A DNA stretch of 22,497 nucleotides from an uncultured Acetatifactor sp. (lineage in GTDB: Bacteria > Bacillota > Clostridia > Lachnospirales > Lachnospiraceae), in contig CAKRRS010000041.1 in assembly GCA_934394665.1 (NCBI GenBank), positions 1 through 22,497 of the forward strand. The letters run 5' to 3'. This document shows, in pieces, positions 8,449-16,409 of this stretch. A model generated the notes under the pieces. It saw nothing but the letters and a program-made list of their open reading frames with translations, was not told where the DNA came from and made no database searches. The translations under genes and the position numbers were made by a program. How positions within the stretch are numbered: the first letter of the stretch is position 1; each line of letters begins with the position of its first letter.

Positions 8449-9288
8449 ATGAAAACAATCAGAAAAACGGCAATTATAATGCTTTTTTGCATCTGTTTTC
8501 TGACCTATGGTGTATTGCCGCAGGTGCAGTCAGCCGGCAAGGATACTCCCGTGATCGTGGTGGCGCATCGTGCAGGAGCAAAAGTGGCTCCGGAGAATAC
8601 GATCGCAGCCTTGGAACAGACCATACGGGACAACGTTCCCATTGCGGAGATCGATGTCCAGCAGCTGGCGGACGGCACCCTGATCGTGATGCATGACAGT
8701 AATTTCGCGCGAACCGCCGGAGAGGATATCTGTGTATGGGATATACAGGAGGACAGATTCCGCGAGATGGAAGTGGGAAGCCGTTTTTCGGAAGCATATC
8801 GGGGAGAGCGGATTCCCACGCTGGAAGAAATGCTTGTCTGCGCGAAGGACAGGATCTGTCTGATGATCGAATTAAAATATACCGGTCAGGAAGAGAAACT
8901 GGAGGAAAAGGTACTGGCTCTGTTGCAAAAATACGACATGACGGAGGAATGTATCATCGGTTCCATGAACCGCGGCATCTTACAGAGAGTAAAAGAACTG
9001 GAACCTGGGATCTCCACGGTATATATTGCGCATGATCTGGACGAAGAGGACTACGACATGGATTATGCGGACAGCTACAGCATCGAGGGGAAGAACCTCA
9101 CCGCAGAGATGACAGAACGGATTCATTACACGGGAAAGTCGGTCTATGGCTGGACTGCCAATTCCGCAGCGACCATGAAACAAATCGTAAATTGCGGTGC
9201 AGACGGTGTAATCACGGATGATGTCCGTCTTTTACAGACGTTTTTGCGAGAACATACTTGCCGTAAAGCGCTTACGAGTGTATACTAA
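8449..9288 (+). CDS. Secreted or membrane-tethered glycerophosphodiester phosphodiesterase
   Basis: A 279-residue GDPD-family enzyme, expected to hydrolyse glycerophosphodiesters (from phospholipid or teichoic-acid turnover) to glycerol-3-phosphate and an alcohol. I chose ATG 8449 because GGGAGG lies 8 nt upstream. An in-frame ATG at 8386 would put 21 residues before the signal peptide and lacks a ribosome site. Residues 1-29 are a signal peptide or N-terminal anchor (basic MKTIRK, hydrophobic core, QSAG). The family signature is complete: HRAGAKVAPENT (His40, Arg41, Glu49), AEIDVQQLADGTLIVMHD (Glu67, Asp69, His82), then IELKY, and near the C-terminus GWTANS and GADGVITDD. The TIM-barrel ligands for metal and the two catalytic histidines are thus present. 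The gene follows the ATPase after 75 bp and precedes the diguanylate cyclase by 44 bp. No terminator is seen on either side. Confidence 0.9.
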   Translation: MKTIRKTAIIMLFCICFLTYGVLPQVQSAGKDTPVIVVAHRAGAKVAPENTIAALEQTIRDNVPIAEIDVQQLADGTLIVMHDSNFARTAGEDICVWDIQEDRFREMEVGSRFSEAYRGERIPTLEEMLVCAKDRICLMIELKYTGQEEKLEEKVLALLQKYDMTEECIIGSMNRGILQRVKELEPGISTVYIAHDLDEEDYDMDYADSYSIEGKNLTAEMTERIHYTGKSVYGWTANSAATMKQIVNCGADGVITDDVRLLQTFLREHTCRKALTSVY

Positions 9289-9332
9289 ATACCAACAGAG
9301 GGGAATACATCGGAAGCGAGCTGATACGGATT

Positions 9333-10670
9333 ATGAGTAAAATATGGGAATTTTTTGAGAATCTGGAGGAATATGTCTATGTAACCGATCCGGAGACTCA
9401 TGAACTGGTATATATGAATAAGAAGACTCTGAAGAGCTATGGCTTTCAGAGCAATGACGAGATTGTCGGGTTGAAGTGCTATGAGATACTGCAGGGGAAT
9501 TCTGTGCCGTGCAGTATGTGCAATAATGAGCAGCTGAGACCCGACTATTTTAAGGAATGGGAATATTATAATCCCCACTTGAACAGGCAGCTTCATATTA
9601 AGGATACGTTGGTGGAAGAGGATGGACGTATGCTTCGCATGGAGATCGCACTGGATTGCGGATGCCCCAGGGAAAGGGAGGAAAATCCGCAGGAATACCG
9701 TAAGCTGGAGGCAGCAGTCAACGAGGGTATCAAGGTGGCGCTTCGTCAGGGAACACCGGATCAGACTATACAGGTATTGCTGGAATATCTCGGCAGGACG
9801 CTGGAGGCTGAGAGAACCTACATATTTGAAAAAAATGATCACGGATATGATGATAATACTTATGAATGGGTAGCAAGAGGAGTCACTGCGGAGAAGGAGA
9901 ATCTGCAGGATCTGCCACCGGAGATCTGTGCCGGCTGGTACCGGATCTTCAGTCAGAACCGTAACATCATTGCCGAGAATGTGGAAGGTATGAAGCAGAA
10001 CGACCCACAGATGTATGAAGTGCTGGTCAGACAGAACATCCGGTCCCTGGTGGTGGTGCCTCTGTATGATGAAGGCAGGATCATCGGCTTCTACGGTGTG
10101 GATAATCCGCCGACCAAATATCTGAAAGTGGTCACGGATATGCTGCAGATCATGGGACATTTTATGGTTTCCTCCATGAAACGCAGAAATCTGGTTCACA
10201 AATTACAGCAGATGAGCTATACAGATCCGCTGACTTCTTTCGGCAACCGTTATGCTATGGAGCGTTATGTGCGAGAGGCAGAACCGGGAGATTTGTTCGG
10301 TGTTGTATATTGTGATATTACGGGACTTAAGAAAGTGAATGACGAACAGGGGCATTCTGCGGGAGATCTCCTGATCCTGCATTCCTGTGACTGCCTGGCA
10401 CAGGTATTTTCCGGATGCGGATTGTTCCGGATCGGCGGAGATGAACTGGTGGTACTAAGTCAAGGAATGGGTGGGGAAGAGCTGGAGCAAAAGACAGCAG
10501 AGCTTAAGAAGATTATGACAGAACATCAGGTCAATCTTGCAGTTGGGGCTTCCATAGAGACGTTGGGAGAGAACGGAACGGATGATCTCCTCACAGAGGC
10601 CGAGAGGAGAATGTACATCGATAAAGCGGAGTATTATCACAGGACCGGTCTTAACAGAAGAAAGATGTAG
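9333..10670 (+). CDS. Diguanylate cyclase with PAS, GAF and GGDEF domains
   Basis: A 445-residue soluble signalling protein with no membrane segment. The N-terminal PAS domain (about 6-110) carries five cysteines, C49, PC60SMC63, C109 and C111, and ends in a charged linker. A GAF domain covers about 125-285 (SLVVVPLYDEGRIIGFYGVD). The GGDEF domain covers about 290-440, with TDPLTSFGNR (297-306), CDITGLKKVND with Asp328, and the signature RIGGDEL (Gly368-Leu372). The last signature residue is Leu instead of Phe. The metal- and GTP-binding residues look intact, so c-di-GMP synthesis is likely. The product-inhibition site RxxD, normally five residues before GG, is absent (FSGC there), so feedback by c-di-GMP may be lacking. 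No EAL domain. The ATG at 9333 has a weak ribosome site; AGAGGGG is 29 nt upstream. The response-regulator gene begins 31 bp downstream. Confidence 0.9.
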   Translation: MSKIWEFFENLEEYVYVTDPETHELVYMNKKTLKSYGFQSNDEIVGLKCYEILQGNSVPCSMCNNEQLRPDYFKEWEYYNPHLNRQLHIKDTLVEEDGRMLRMEIALDCGCPREREENPQEYRKLEAAVNEGIKVALRQGTPDQTIQVLLEYLGRTLEAERTYIFEKNDHGYDDNTYEWVARGVTAEKENLQDLPPEICAGWYRIFSQNRNIIAENVEGMKQNDPQMYEVLVRQNIRSLVVVPLYDEGRIIGFYGVDNPPTKYLKVVTDMLQIMGHFMVSSMKRRNLVHKLQQMSYTDPLTSFGNRYAMERYVREAEPGDLFGVVYCDITGLKKVNDEQGHSAGDLLILHSCDCLAQVFSGCGLFRIGGDELVVLSQGMGGEELEQKTAELKKIMTEHQVNLAVGASIETLGENGTDDLLTEAERRMYIDKAEYYHRTGLNRRKM

Positions 10671-10701
10671 AAATGTTAACGGAAAAGTGGAGGAATATCG
10701 G

Positions 10702-11409
10702 ATGCACATAGCGGTATGTGATGATGAGAAAACCTGTCTGGAGAAAATGAAAAAGTTATTGCAGAAGTATCCCGGGGTGAGCAGGACGGAGTATTATCAG
10801 GATCTGGACAAATTAACGGAGGTCGCGCAGAACGGAACGGTATATGATCTGATCCTGATGGATATTGAATGGAACGGAAGAGCAGAGACCGGAATCCGGT
10901 ATGCAGCCGAATTCTGCAAAAAATACCCCCATACCCAGTTCGTGTTCGTGACGGCATACAACGATAAGTTTGCACAGAAAATATTCTGGGAGGATGTGAA
11001 TCTCGGCGGATATCTGGTAAAACCGGTACAGGAAGAGAATCTGACAATATTGCTGAACAAGGCCAAGGAGAGGATCTACGGGAATGAGGAATTGATCCTT
11101 CAACGTGGAAGGGCAACAGAACGTATCCGCAGTGAACAGATATTATACATAGAGAGCAGTGCACATCAGATACTGATCCATACATTGGACGGAGAGATCA
11201 CAACGTATGAGAAGCTGGATGTCATTGAGAAAAAGATGCAGAAGAATTTCCTGCGGATCCATAAGAGCTTTCTGGTAAATATGCAATATATCCGGAGAAT
11301 CGAAATGAAGGAAGTGACCATGCAGGATGGAACGGTACTGCCGGTCAGCAAGACCAGATACAGTGTCTCCCGGGATAAATATTTTCGCTTTATGAGGGCA
11401 ATGTTATGA
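10702..11409 (+). CDS. LytTR-family response regulator (AgrA/LytR type)
   Basis: A 235-residue transcription factor. ATG 10702 has GGAGG (10689-10693) 8 nt upstream and gives a normal receiver start, MHIAVCDDE. The receiver domain (1-120) has the acidic pair Asp7/Asp8, phospho-acceptor Asp54 in LILMDIEW, Thr84 in VFVTAY and Lys107 in LVKPV. The LytTR DNA-binding domain (about 130-232) contains ILYIESSAHQILIHT, FLRIHKSFLVN, IRRIEMKEV and LPVSKTRY, the usual family blocks. LytTR regulators typically bind paired direct repeats upstream of surface, virulence or bacteriocin genes; the targets here are unknown. The stop codon overlaps the sensor kinase start by 4 bp (ATGA), which implies translational coupling and a cognate pair. 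A partner peptide gene, as in agr systems, was not seen. Confidence 0.93.
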   Translation: MHIAVCDDEKTCLEKMKKLLQKYPGVSRTEYYQDLDKLTEVAQNGTVYDLILMDIEWNGRAETGIRYAAEFCKKYPHTQFVFVTAYNDKFAQKIFWEDVNLGGYLVKPVQEENLTILLNKAKERIYGNEELILQRGRATERIRSEQILYIESSAHQILIHTLDGEITTYEKLDVIEKKMQKNFLRIHKSFLVNMQYIRRIEMKEVTMQDGTVLPVSKTRYSVSRDKYFRFMRAML

Positions 11410-12695
11410 TCTGTTATGCGATATGCGCTTTTTTATGGCTGGTGTACCTTTGGCTGGACTGCATGGTGGTATGCTATGCTTTCGAACCGAAAAAAGAGAA
11501 CGTAGGCCGAGGCGTCATGACTCTGGGACTGATGGCGGCACAGCTCCCGGTTGCTGTGGTCAAGTTCTTATGTAATGAAAATACGGTGATCCGATATTGT
11601 GCTCTGTTTTTGGTGGGGATCATCACGGTTGTCTATGCAGCATTTTTTCTAAAAGGATTGTTCTGGCAGAAAGTGGTGTTCATGGTATGTGAATATCTGT
11701 TGGCACTGATGTCTGAGATGATGTGTATCGGCTTGCTGGGCAAGTATCTGGACTATGTTCCGGAACTGTCCTACACATCTCCGGTCATGGTACTGCTGTT
11801 GGTGTTTGTATGTGCTGTGACAGCAGTGGTATTCCAACTGTTTTTGATCGTATGGAAAAGAGTGATCGGAAAAGAATCCCAGGATCTCAGTGTAGTGATC
11901 ACATTCAGCATCTTCCCTATCAGTCAGATTTTTATGATTATGGCAATTAATCAACAGACCTTTCTGGAAATGTCTGTCTATACGGGATTTATTCTTCTCG
12001 CGGCAGCACTGGGAGCGGTAGCGGACGGAATGCTTCTGTATACGCTTCTTAGGCAACAGCAGATGCAGGAACTGAAGCTGCGGCTCAGTGAGGTGGAGAG
12101 TACCTGGGAGATTGCCAGAAACCATTATCACGAGATTGAAGCGAGACGGGAGGAATTCGCCAGGATCAGACATGATATGCGCAATCACCAGATGGTGCTG
12201 CAGGAATTACTGCACCAGGGAGAATATGAGAAAGCAGAGAAGATGCTGGGAACTTTGACGGATGCCGTAGCGGCTACCGCGGAATATGTATATTGCGGGG
12301 ATCCGGTATGCAACGCTATTATGGGAGAAACAGAACGGACCTGCCGGGAAAAGGGCGTAGAATTAAAGTACGATCTGGAAATTCCGGAAAAGCTGAAGCT
12401 GGATCCTGTCGCGATTTGCAGCATTTTCTCCAATCTGACGAGAAATGCACTGACGGCAGCAGTGGAGACAGTAAAAACGGGAGAGGCCTTTTTGTCGGTA
12501 AAGGCTGCAGCCAAAGGAGATTATCTGCATATCTGTGTGGAGAACAGCAGAGCTATGACCGCACCAAAAAAGAAGGGACGAAAAGGTTACGGCCTGGAGA
12601 TCCTGAAAGACCTCGTCGAACGTAACCACGGCCAGATCGATATCGAACCGGGAGAAGGAATCTTCCGGGTGAATATTACAGTAGAGAATTTTTGA
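11406..12695 (+). CDS. Seven-TM sensor histidine kinase, GHKL type (AgrC-like)
   Basis: A 429-residue membrane kinase paired with the upstream LytTR regulator; the two overlap in ATGA. About six or seven hydrophobic segments lie in residues 5-213, then a coiled linker at about 214-250. The phosphorylation box is RIRHDMRNH with His256. The ATPase part shows SNLTRNALTAA (N box, Asn347) and KGYGLEIL (G box, Gly394/Gly396), and ends in a short beta strand. Architecture and length match AgrC-like kinases, which often sense small peptides, but no ligand gene is visible nearby, so the signal is unknown. The stop codon lies 6 bp from the stop of the opposing minus-strand gene, and no terminator fits in the gap. 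Transcription of this operon probably reads into the antisense strand of that gene. Confidence 0.92.
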   Translation: MICYAICAFLWLVYLWLDCMVVCYAFEPKKENVGRGVMTLGLMAAQLPVAVVKFLCNENTVIRYCALFLVGIITVVYAAFFLKGLFWQKVVFMVCEYLLALMSEMMCIGLLGKYLDYVPELSYTSPVMVLLLVFVCAVTAVVFQLFLIVWKRVIGKESQDLSVVITFSIFPISQIFMIMAINQQTFLEMSVYTGFILLAAALGAVADGMLLYTLLRQQQMQELKLRLSEVESTWEIARNHYHEIEARREEFARIRHDMRNHQMVLQELLHQGEYEKAEKMLGTLTDAVAATAEYVYCGDPVCNAIMGETERTCREKGVELKYDLEIPEKLKLDPVAICSIFSNLTRNALTAAVETVKTGEAFLSVKAAAKGDYLHICVENSRAMTAPKKKGRKGYGLEILKDLVERNHGQIDIEPGEGIFRVNITVENF

Positions 12696-12701
12696 GTTAG
12701 T

Positions 12702-14987
12702 TTAAGCCTTTTTATCACCACTCAGATAATAGCGTTCCAGCAACACTGTTTCCGGAACGGGGATATTTCCGTTCTGGAGTTTCTTGGTCAGGACGTCCAG
12801 ATGATGCAGCCCCTGCGCGACCTTGATTCTACGGCGATCCAGAAGCTCTGCGTAAAGCGGATTCTGTGAAAGGGTAGTACAGATCTCCTCGGGGAACGGG
12901 CAGTAGGTGAACATAATCTGTCTGGCTACTTTGTTCAGACGCGGAGAACCGGCACCCTCGAACAGTACCCAGATCATATAATCTCGTACAAACATTTCCT
13001 TGAAGCTGTTCTTTGCACGCTGTAAGCTGGATTTTACCTTTTCTTTTGCTTCCGTACTCAGATCATGATTCTTCCGGTAGAACTGAATATAGTCAAAATA
13101 TTCACTGGTCAGGGAACTGATCGTGACGTCATTCCAGCGGTTGCCTTGGATCCGCTTACACAATTCCCAACGGAATTCGCCGGTGAGGTGGGTGAATGTC
13201 GTCTTCAGATCTTCCATGTGGAAGATGGAGAAAACCATACGTCCCGGGCTGTTGCGGCGCTTGCCTTCGATCTCCTGCCACATGACACCGCGGATGCCGA
13301 CGTTCGGCATGAGGATGATATCCGGCAGATATTCCAGATGAATCGTTTCTTTTCCCATGACGTCTATATGTTCCAGATCCAGACTTTCCCGGTAAAATGC
13401 GGTGTAATCCACGCGCCGGATTTCCTCCAGAAGCTGTGATATCCTGGATACGGTGACGTAGGAACTTTCCAGGTCTTTTAATACATTCTCTGCGCAGAAC
13501 AGTGGACAGAAGGTGGTGATACGGCCAAAGGTAATCTTATTGACCTGCGGAAACATATTCCGCAATTCATAATTTACCTTTGCCATAGGATTATTTTCCA
13601 AAGCCTTGAGTTCTGCGTCGGTAATATTACCGCCGACCTTCTGCTTATGAATGTAATCGGAATAATCCTGATCGAATTCGTTGCGGCTGGGTGCTTTTTT
13701 CCCACGGAAGATCGCCAGCAGCCAGTCATAGAACGTATAGACACCGGCTTCACTGTGATCTGTCATGGCATCAGCCAGGCGGTACAGGGTGACGGCATTT
13801 TGCAATCCTGCCAGTTCTTCATCCACATAGCCGAAATATAAAAACATCCGTACCGGCATAGGAATGCTCGGCTGTTCCAGTGTCTGGGTAAACAGTAGAG
13901 AATAGAGCATATAAAATTCTTCGGTCAGCTGTTTGCGTAAAAGAGCCACATCCTGATCCTGAGAGGAACGGTCGGACAGCAGCTTGTAAGCATGCACATG
14001 CTGACGGAAACTTGTTACGGTATCCAGATCGGAACCTGCATACTCCAAAATGGTGTTCAGGGAACCGGCAAGCTCACCCAGAATCTCGGAATCTCCGGAA
14101 GTGCCTGTCTCCGTGGTATCCGAGGACTCCATAAGCGTAAGACTGCTCTGAAAACTTTTGGTTCTGGAAGCAAACAGTTCATTATCGATAAAGGACAGAT
14201 CCCCGGCTTTGGAAAGCATACGCTGAATCCGGTCATATACGACTTTACTGTCTTCGTTGCCCTGCCCCAGTTTATAATAAAGCGTGGTATAAAAATCAAA
14301 AAGGTCATTCCCTGATTCGCGGAAGTAGAAAGAACCTACCTGTTGCAAATAGTGGAACTGTTCTTCCAGACTCTGGTAAGTGCGTCTGAAATCCAGGCTG
14401 CCCTTACGGAGCATACCAATGGGAAGATCCGCTTCCTGTACCATGATCCGATAGTTGTCCGAAGCCAGAATCCGGCCAAGACCCATGTAATAGCCGTTTA
14501 ACCAGATATCCGGGGAATCATCACCGAGGAAAGCATTTAATTCATCAAAATGCTCCAGAGATCTGGGAGACAGGCGATAGCGGCTGCACAGAGAGTTGTA
14601 AGTAGCAATATCGTCCGTAAGTGTGCGGTAAAGTTCGCTGCAGTTTAATTCAGAGATAGAACTGCGGTTCAACAAAATATTGATCTGCCGGAAACAGGAT
14701 AACAGAAACAGCCTGGCAACATCCGGATGCTTCTGTAAAATATCATTCAAGGAATCCAGACTGGTCAGCGGATAAGTGAGAATGGTAGCATCTTCGACAG
14801 TCGTATAGCCGAGCAGGTGGATCTCGGAACAGATCTCACAGATGCCGATGACATCCCCTTTTCCCAACTGATAAGAACCGCCGGGATAGGACACCTCCAC
14901 TTTACCGCCGGTGATCAGATGCAGTGCGGTCATAGGCTGTCCGTAGCTATATATAGTTTTCCCTTTTGTTAACACGATTCCGGCCAT
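12702..14987 (-). CDS. Large protein with N-terminal cyclic-nucleotide-binding-like domain, remainder unknown
   Basis: A 761-residue cytoplasmic-looking protein. The start CAT at 14985-14987 (ATG on the minus strand) has GAGG about 8 nt upstream. Residues about 1-105 resemble a CRP/cNMP-binding beta roll: LTKGKTIYSYGQPMTALHLI, GGKVEVSYPGGSYQLGKGDVIG, TTVEDATILTYP, then an alpha helix. The phosphate-binding Arg-Ser of CRP is not present (LLGYTTVEDA in that place), so cAMP binding is doubtful. I see no helix-turn-helix after it, and the other 650 residues are mostly helical-looking, with no catalytic motif that I recognise. No signal peptide or membrane span. It stands alone on this strand, divergent from the small gene at 15198 and convergent with the kinase gene. 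A role as a sensor or scaffold is possible but unproven. The frame and ribosome site make the gene itself certain. Confidence 0.85.
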   Translation of the reverse strand: MAGIVLTKGKTIYSYGQPMTALHLITGGKVEVSYPGGSYQLGKGDVIGICEICSEIHLLGYTTVEDATILTYPLTSLDSLNDILQKHPDVARLFLLSCFRQINILLNRSSISELNCSELYRTLTDDIATYNSLCSRYRLSPRSLEHFDELNAFLGDDSPDIWLNGYYMGLGRILASDNYRIMVQEADLPIGMLRKGSLDFRRTYQSLEEQFHYLQQVGSFYFRESGNDLFDFYTTLYYKLGQGNEDSKVVYDRIQRMLSKAGDLSFIDNELFASRTKSFQSSLTLMESSDTTETGTSGDSEILGELAGSLNTILEYAGSDLDTVTSFRQHVHAYKLLSDRSSQDQDVALLRKQLTEEFYMLYSLLFTQTLEQPSIPMPVRMFLYFGYVDEELAGLQNAVTLYRLADAMTDHSEAGVYTFYDWLLAIFRGKKAPSRNEFDQDYSDYIHKQKVGGNITDAELKALENNPMAKVNYELRNMFPQVNKITFGRITTFCPLFCAENVLKDLESSYVTVSRISQLLEEIRRVDYTAFYRESLDLEHIDVMGKETIHLEYLPDIILMPNVGIRGVMWQEIEGKRRNSPGRMVFSIFHMEDLKTTFTHLTGEFRWELCKRIQGNRWNDVTISSLTSEYFDYIQFYRKNHDLSTEAKEKVKSSLQRAKNSFKEMFVRDYMIWVLFEGAGSPRLNKVARQIMFTYCPFPEEICTTLSQNPLYAELLDRRRIKVAQGLHHLDVLTKKLQNGNIPVPETVLLERYYLSGDKKA

Positions 14988-15197
14988 TTGATACCTCGTC
15001 CTGATTCCGGTTATGGTACTCCGGTTACTGATATTCCAACAAATCTATTATGATTATACACCATAATACCTACAATTTTCTACTGTACTTTTGATAGAAA
15101 TGTGATAAAATAAAACTACATATGTGTCACTTTTGGCTTTATTGACAAAAATAGTGATATTTTCGACAAAAATCGTTACGGAGAGGTATGTCAGGGT
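14988..15197. promoter_or_regulatory. Divergent intergenic region with direct repeats
   Basis: This 210-bp gap between divergent genes must hold both promoters. Seen: TATAAT on the minus strand at 15053-15058, a possible -10 for the 761-residue protein, with no good -35. On the plus side there is TTGACA at 15142-15147, without a well-spaced -10. GACAAAAAT occurs twice (15144-15152 and 15165-15173), 21 bp apart, about two helical turns. CCGGTTA also occurs twice (15007-15013 and 15021-15027), 14 bp apart. These repeats could be operators, perhaps for the nearby TetR-type protein. Confidence 0.4.
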
Positions 15198-15665
15198 ATG
15201 GAACAAAACAGCGAATACAGAGAACAATTGCTGGAATCATATAAACAGGCGGTAAGACCGTTACTGCCATATCTGCCGTGGCTGGAACAGAATGCGGGCA
15301 AGAGGGCTAGTTCCATTTACAGCGGACAGGATATTGGAGTAAATTCCGTGTCTTTTCCGGTATATGACGGGACGCTTTTGAATTTTGTGAGAGAAGCCGG
15401 GAAAAGTCCGCTGATGGATCGTAATTATGCGTATGTATATACCAGACACCGTATCCGGACACATGAGGACGAGCGGAATGTGATCACGAAAGCCGGTTGG
15501 AAAGACTGGGATATACTCAGAGGAATTTTGTCAAAATATGTGCTTGGCGGTCGTACGAAGGGCAACCTGTGGAGCGAAGCAGTATCGGAACAGATTTTTT
15601 ATCTGGTGCTTAGGCAGATGCAGGAGATCATAGAGTTCTGGGATAAAACACCGGCAAACCAGTGA
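15198..15665 (+). CDS. Conserved-looking small protein of unknown function
   Basis: A 155-residue soluble protein I cannot assign to a named family with confidence. ATG 15198 follows GGAGAGG (15180-15186) by 11 nt. Another ATG at 15188 is in a different frame and ends within 60 bp. Visible features are a charged N-terminus, a hydrophobic Pro-containing stretch AVRPLLPYLPWLEQNAG, a central FPVYDGTLLNFVREA and MDRNYAYVYTRHRIRT, a basic middle, and a C-terminal amphipathic helix IFYLVLRQMQEIIEFWDK. No signal peptide, membrane span, zinc site or catalytic triad is apparent. The TetR-type regulator gene follows 28 bp later with no terminator, so the two are probably one operon and may be functionally linked. 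Confidence 0.8.
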   Translation: MEQNSEYREQLLESYKQAVRPLLPYLPWLEQNAGKRASSIYSGQDIGVNSVSFPVYDGTLLNFVREAGKSPLMDRNYAYVYTRHRIRTHEDERNVITKAGWKDWDILRGILSKYVLGGRTKGNLWSEAVSEQIFYLVLRQMQEIIEFWDKTPANQ

Positions 15666-15693
15666 GATGCGTGGGGAAAGGCAGGAAACTAAA

Positions 15694-16278
15694 ATGGGAG
15701 AAAAATCAGTACAGAAAAAGCGATATATTGTAGAAAAAGCCAGGGAAGTATTTATGGAAAAGGGCTTCAAAAAGGTAACGATGAAAGACATCGTTGACGC
15801 CTGCGATATCAGCCGGGGAGGGCTTTATCTGTATTTTGAAAATACCAGTCAGATTTTTCTGGAAGTGCTGCGGATGGAGAGCGAAGAGGCGGACGATGTA
15901 TTTTCCGACAGCATTACGGAAGATGCTACGGCGGCGGATATTCTCCTGCTGTTTTTGAAAGAGCAGAAGAAAGAACTCCTGCGTAAAAAAAATACACTGA
16001 CACAGGCTACTTACGAATTCTATTTTGAAAATGAACTGCCGAAGCGTGACAATATTCTGAAAAAGCAGTTTGACTCCGCAGTGAAGATCATTGAAAAACT
16101 GATTGAGGCGGGCGTGGATAACGGCGAATTTTTATGCGATGACTGTGAAGGAACTGCCAGAAACATTATGTTTGTGCTGGAAGGATTAAAAATATCGGCA
16201 CAGACCATCGGTATCACGGCGGAAGCAGTGGATCGGGAGATCCTGTATCTGTTACGTGGCTTAGGCGTGGAAGAATAA
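15694..16278 (+). CDS. TetR/AcrR-family transcriptional regulator
   Basis: A 194-residue DNA-binding protein. The N-terminal helix-turn-helix, residues 28-49, reads VTMKDIVDACDISRGGLYLYF, the standard TetR recognition block, preceded by the amphipathic helix VEKAREVFMEKGF. The C-terminal region (60-194) is the variable ligand-binding and dimerisation part, and its ligand cannot be guessed. I prefer ATG 15694, with GGGGAAAGGCAGG upstream, over ATG 15667, which would start one base after the preceding stop and add nine residues with no ribosome site of its own. It lies in tandem with the 155-residue gene. Such regulators commonly repress their own operon, so repeats in the 14988-15197 region are candidate sites. 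A hairpin follows the gene. Confidence 0.92.
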   Translation: MGEKSVQKKRYIVEKAREVFMEKGFKKVTMKDIVDACDISRGGLYLYFENTSQIFLEVLRMESEEADDVFSDSITEDATAADILLLFLKEQKKELLRKKNTLTQATYEFYFENELPKRDNILKKQFDSAVKIIEKLIEAGVDNGEFLCDDCEGTARNIMFVLEGLKISAQTIGITAEAVDREILYLLRGLGVEE

Positions 16279-16301
16279 GAACAGATAAGACAACGATGAT
16301 G

Positions 16302-16331
16302 ATGCTTCAGGGAGATGGTGTCCTGAAGCAT
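16302..16331 (+). terminator. Hairpin after the TetR-type gene, probable terminator
   Basis: A perfect 10-bp stem pairs ATGCTTCAGG (16302-16311) with CCTGAAGCAT (16322-16331) around a 10-nt loop. It is followed by TGTTTATG, a weak T-rich tail. It lies 23 bp after the TetR-type stop and before the deacylase pair. A smaller hairpin, GGGC-GAATA-GCCC, lies at 16357-16369. The short U tract makes strong termination uncertain. Confidence 0.55.
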
Positions 16332-16409
16332 TGTTTATGTGCGTTATAAGCAAGTAGGGCGAATAGCCCGGAGAAATCAGTTATGATACAATAAGTCAGG
16401 GAGGAAAAC

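Noticed and set aside
9285..10199. 304-codon minus-strand open frame
   Set aside because: It lies antisense to the PAS-GAF part of the diguanylate cyclase, whose domains are clear on the plus strand.
15142..15165. TTGACA as a complete sigma-70 promoter
   Set aside because: No -10-like hexamer lies at 15-19 bp downstream; the sequence there is part of a direct repeat.
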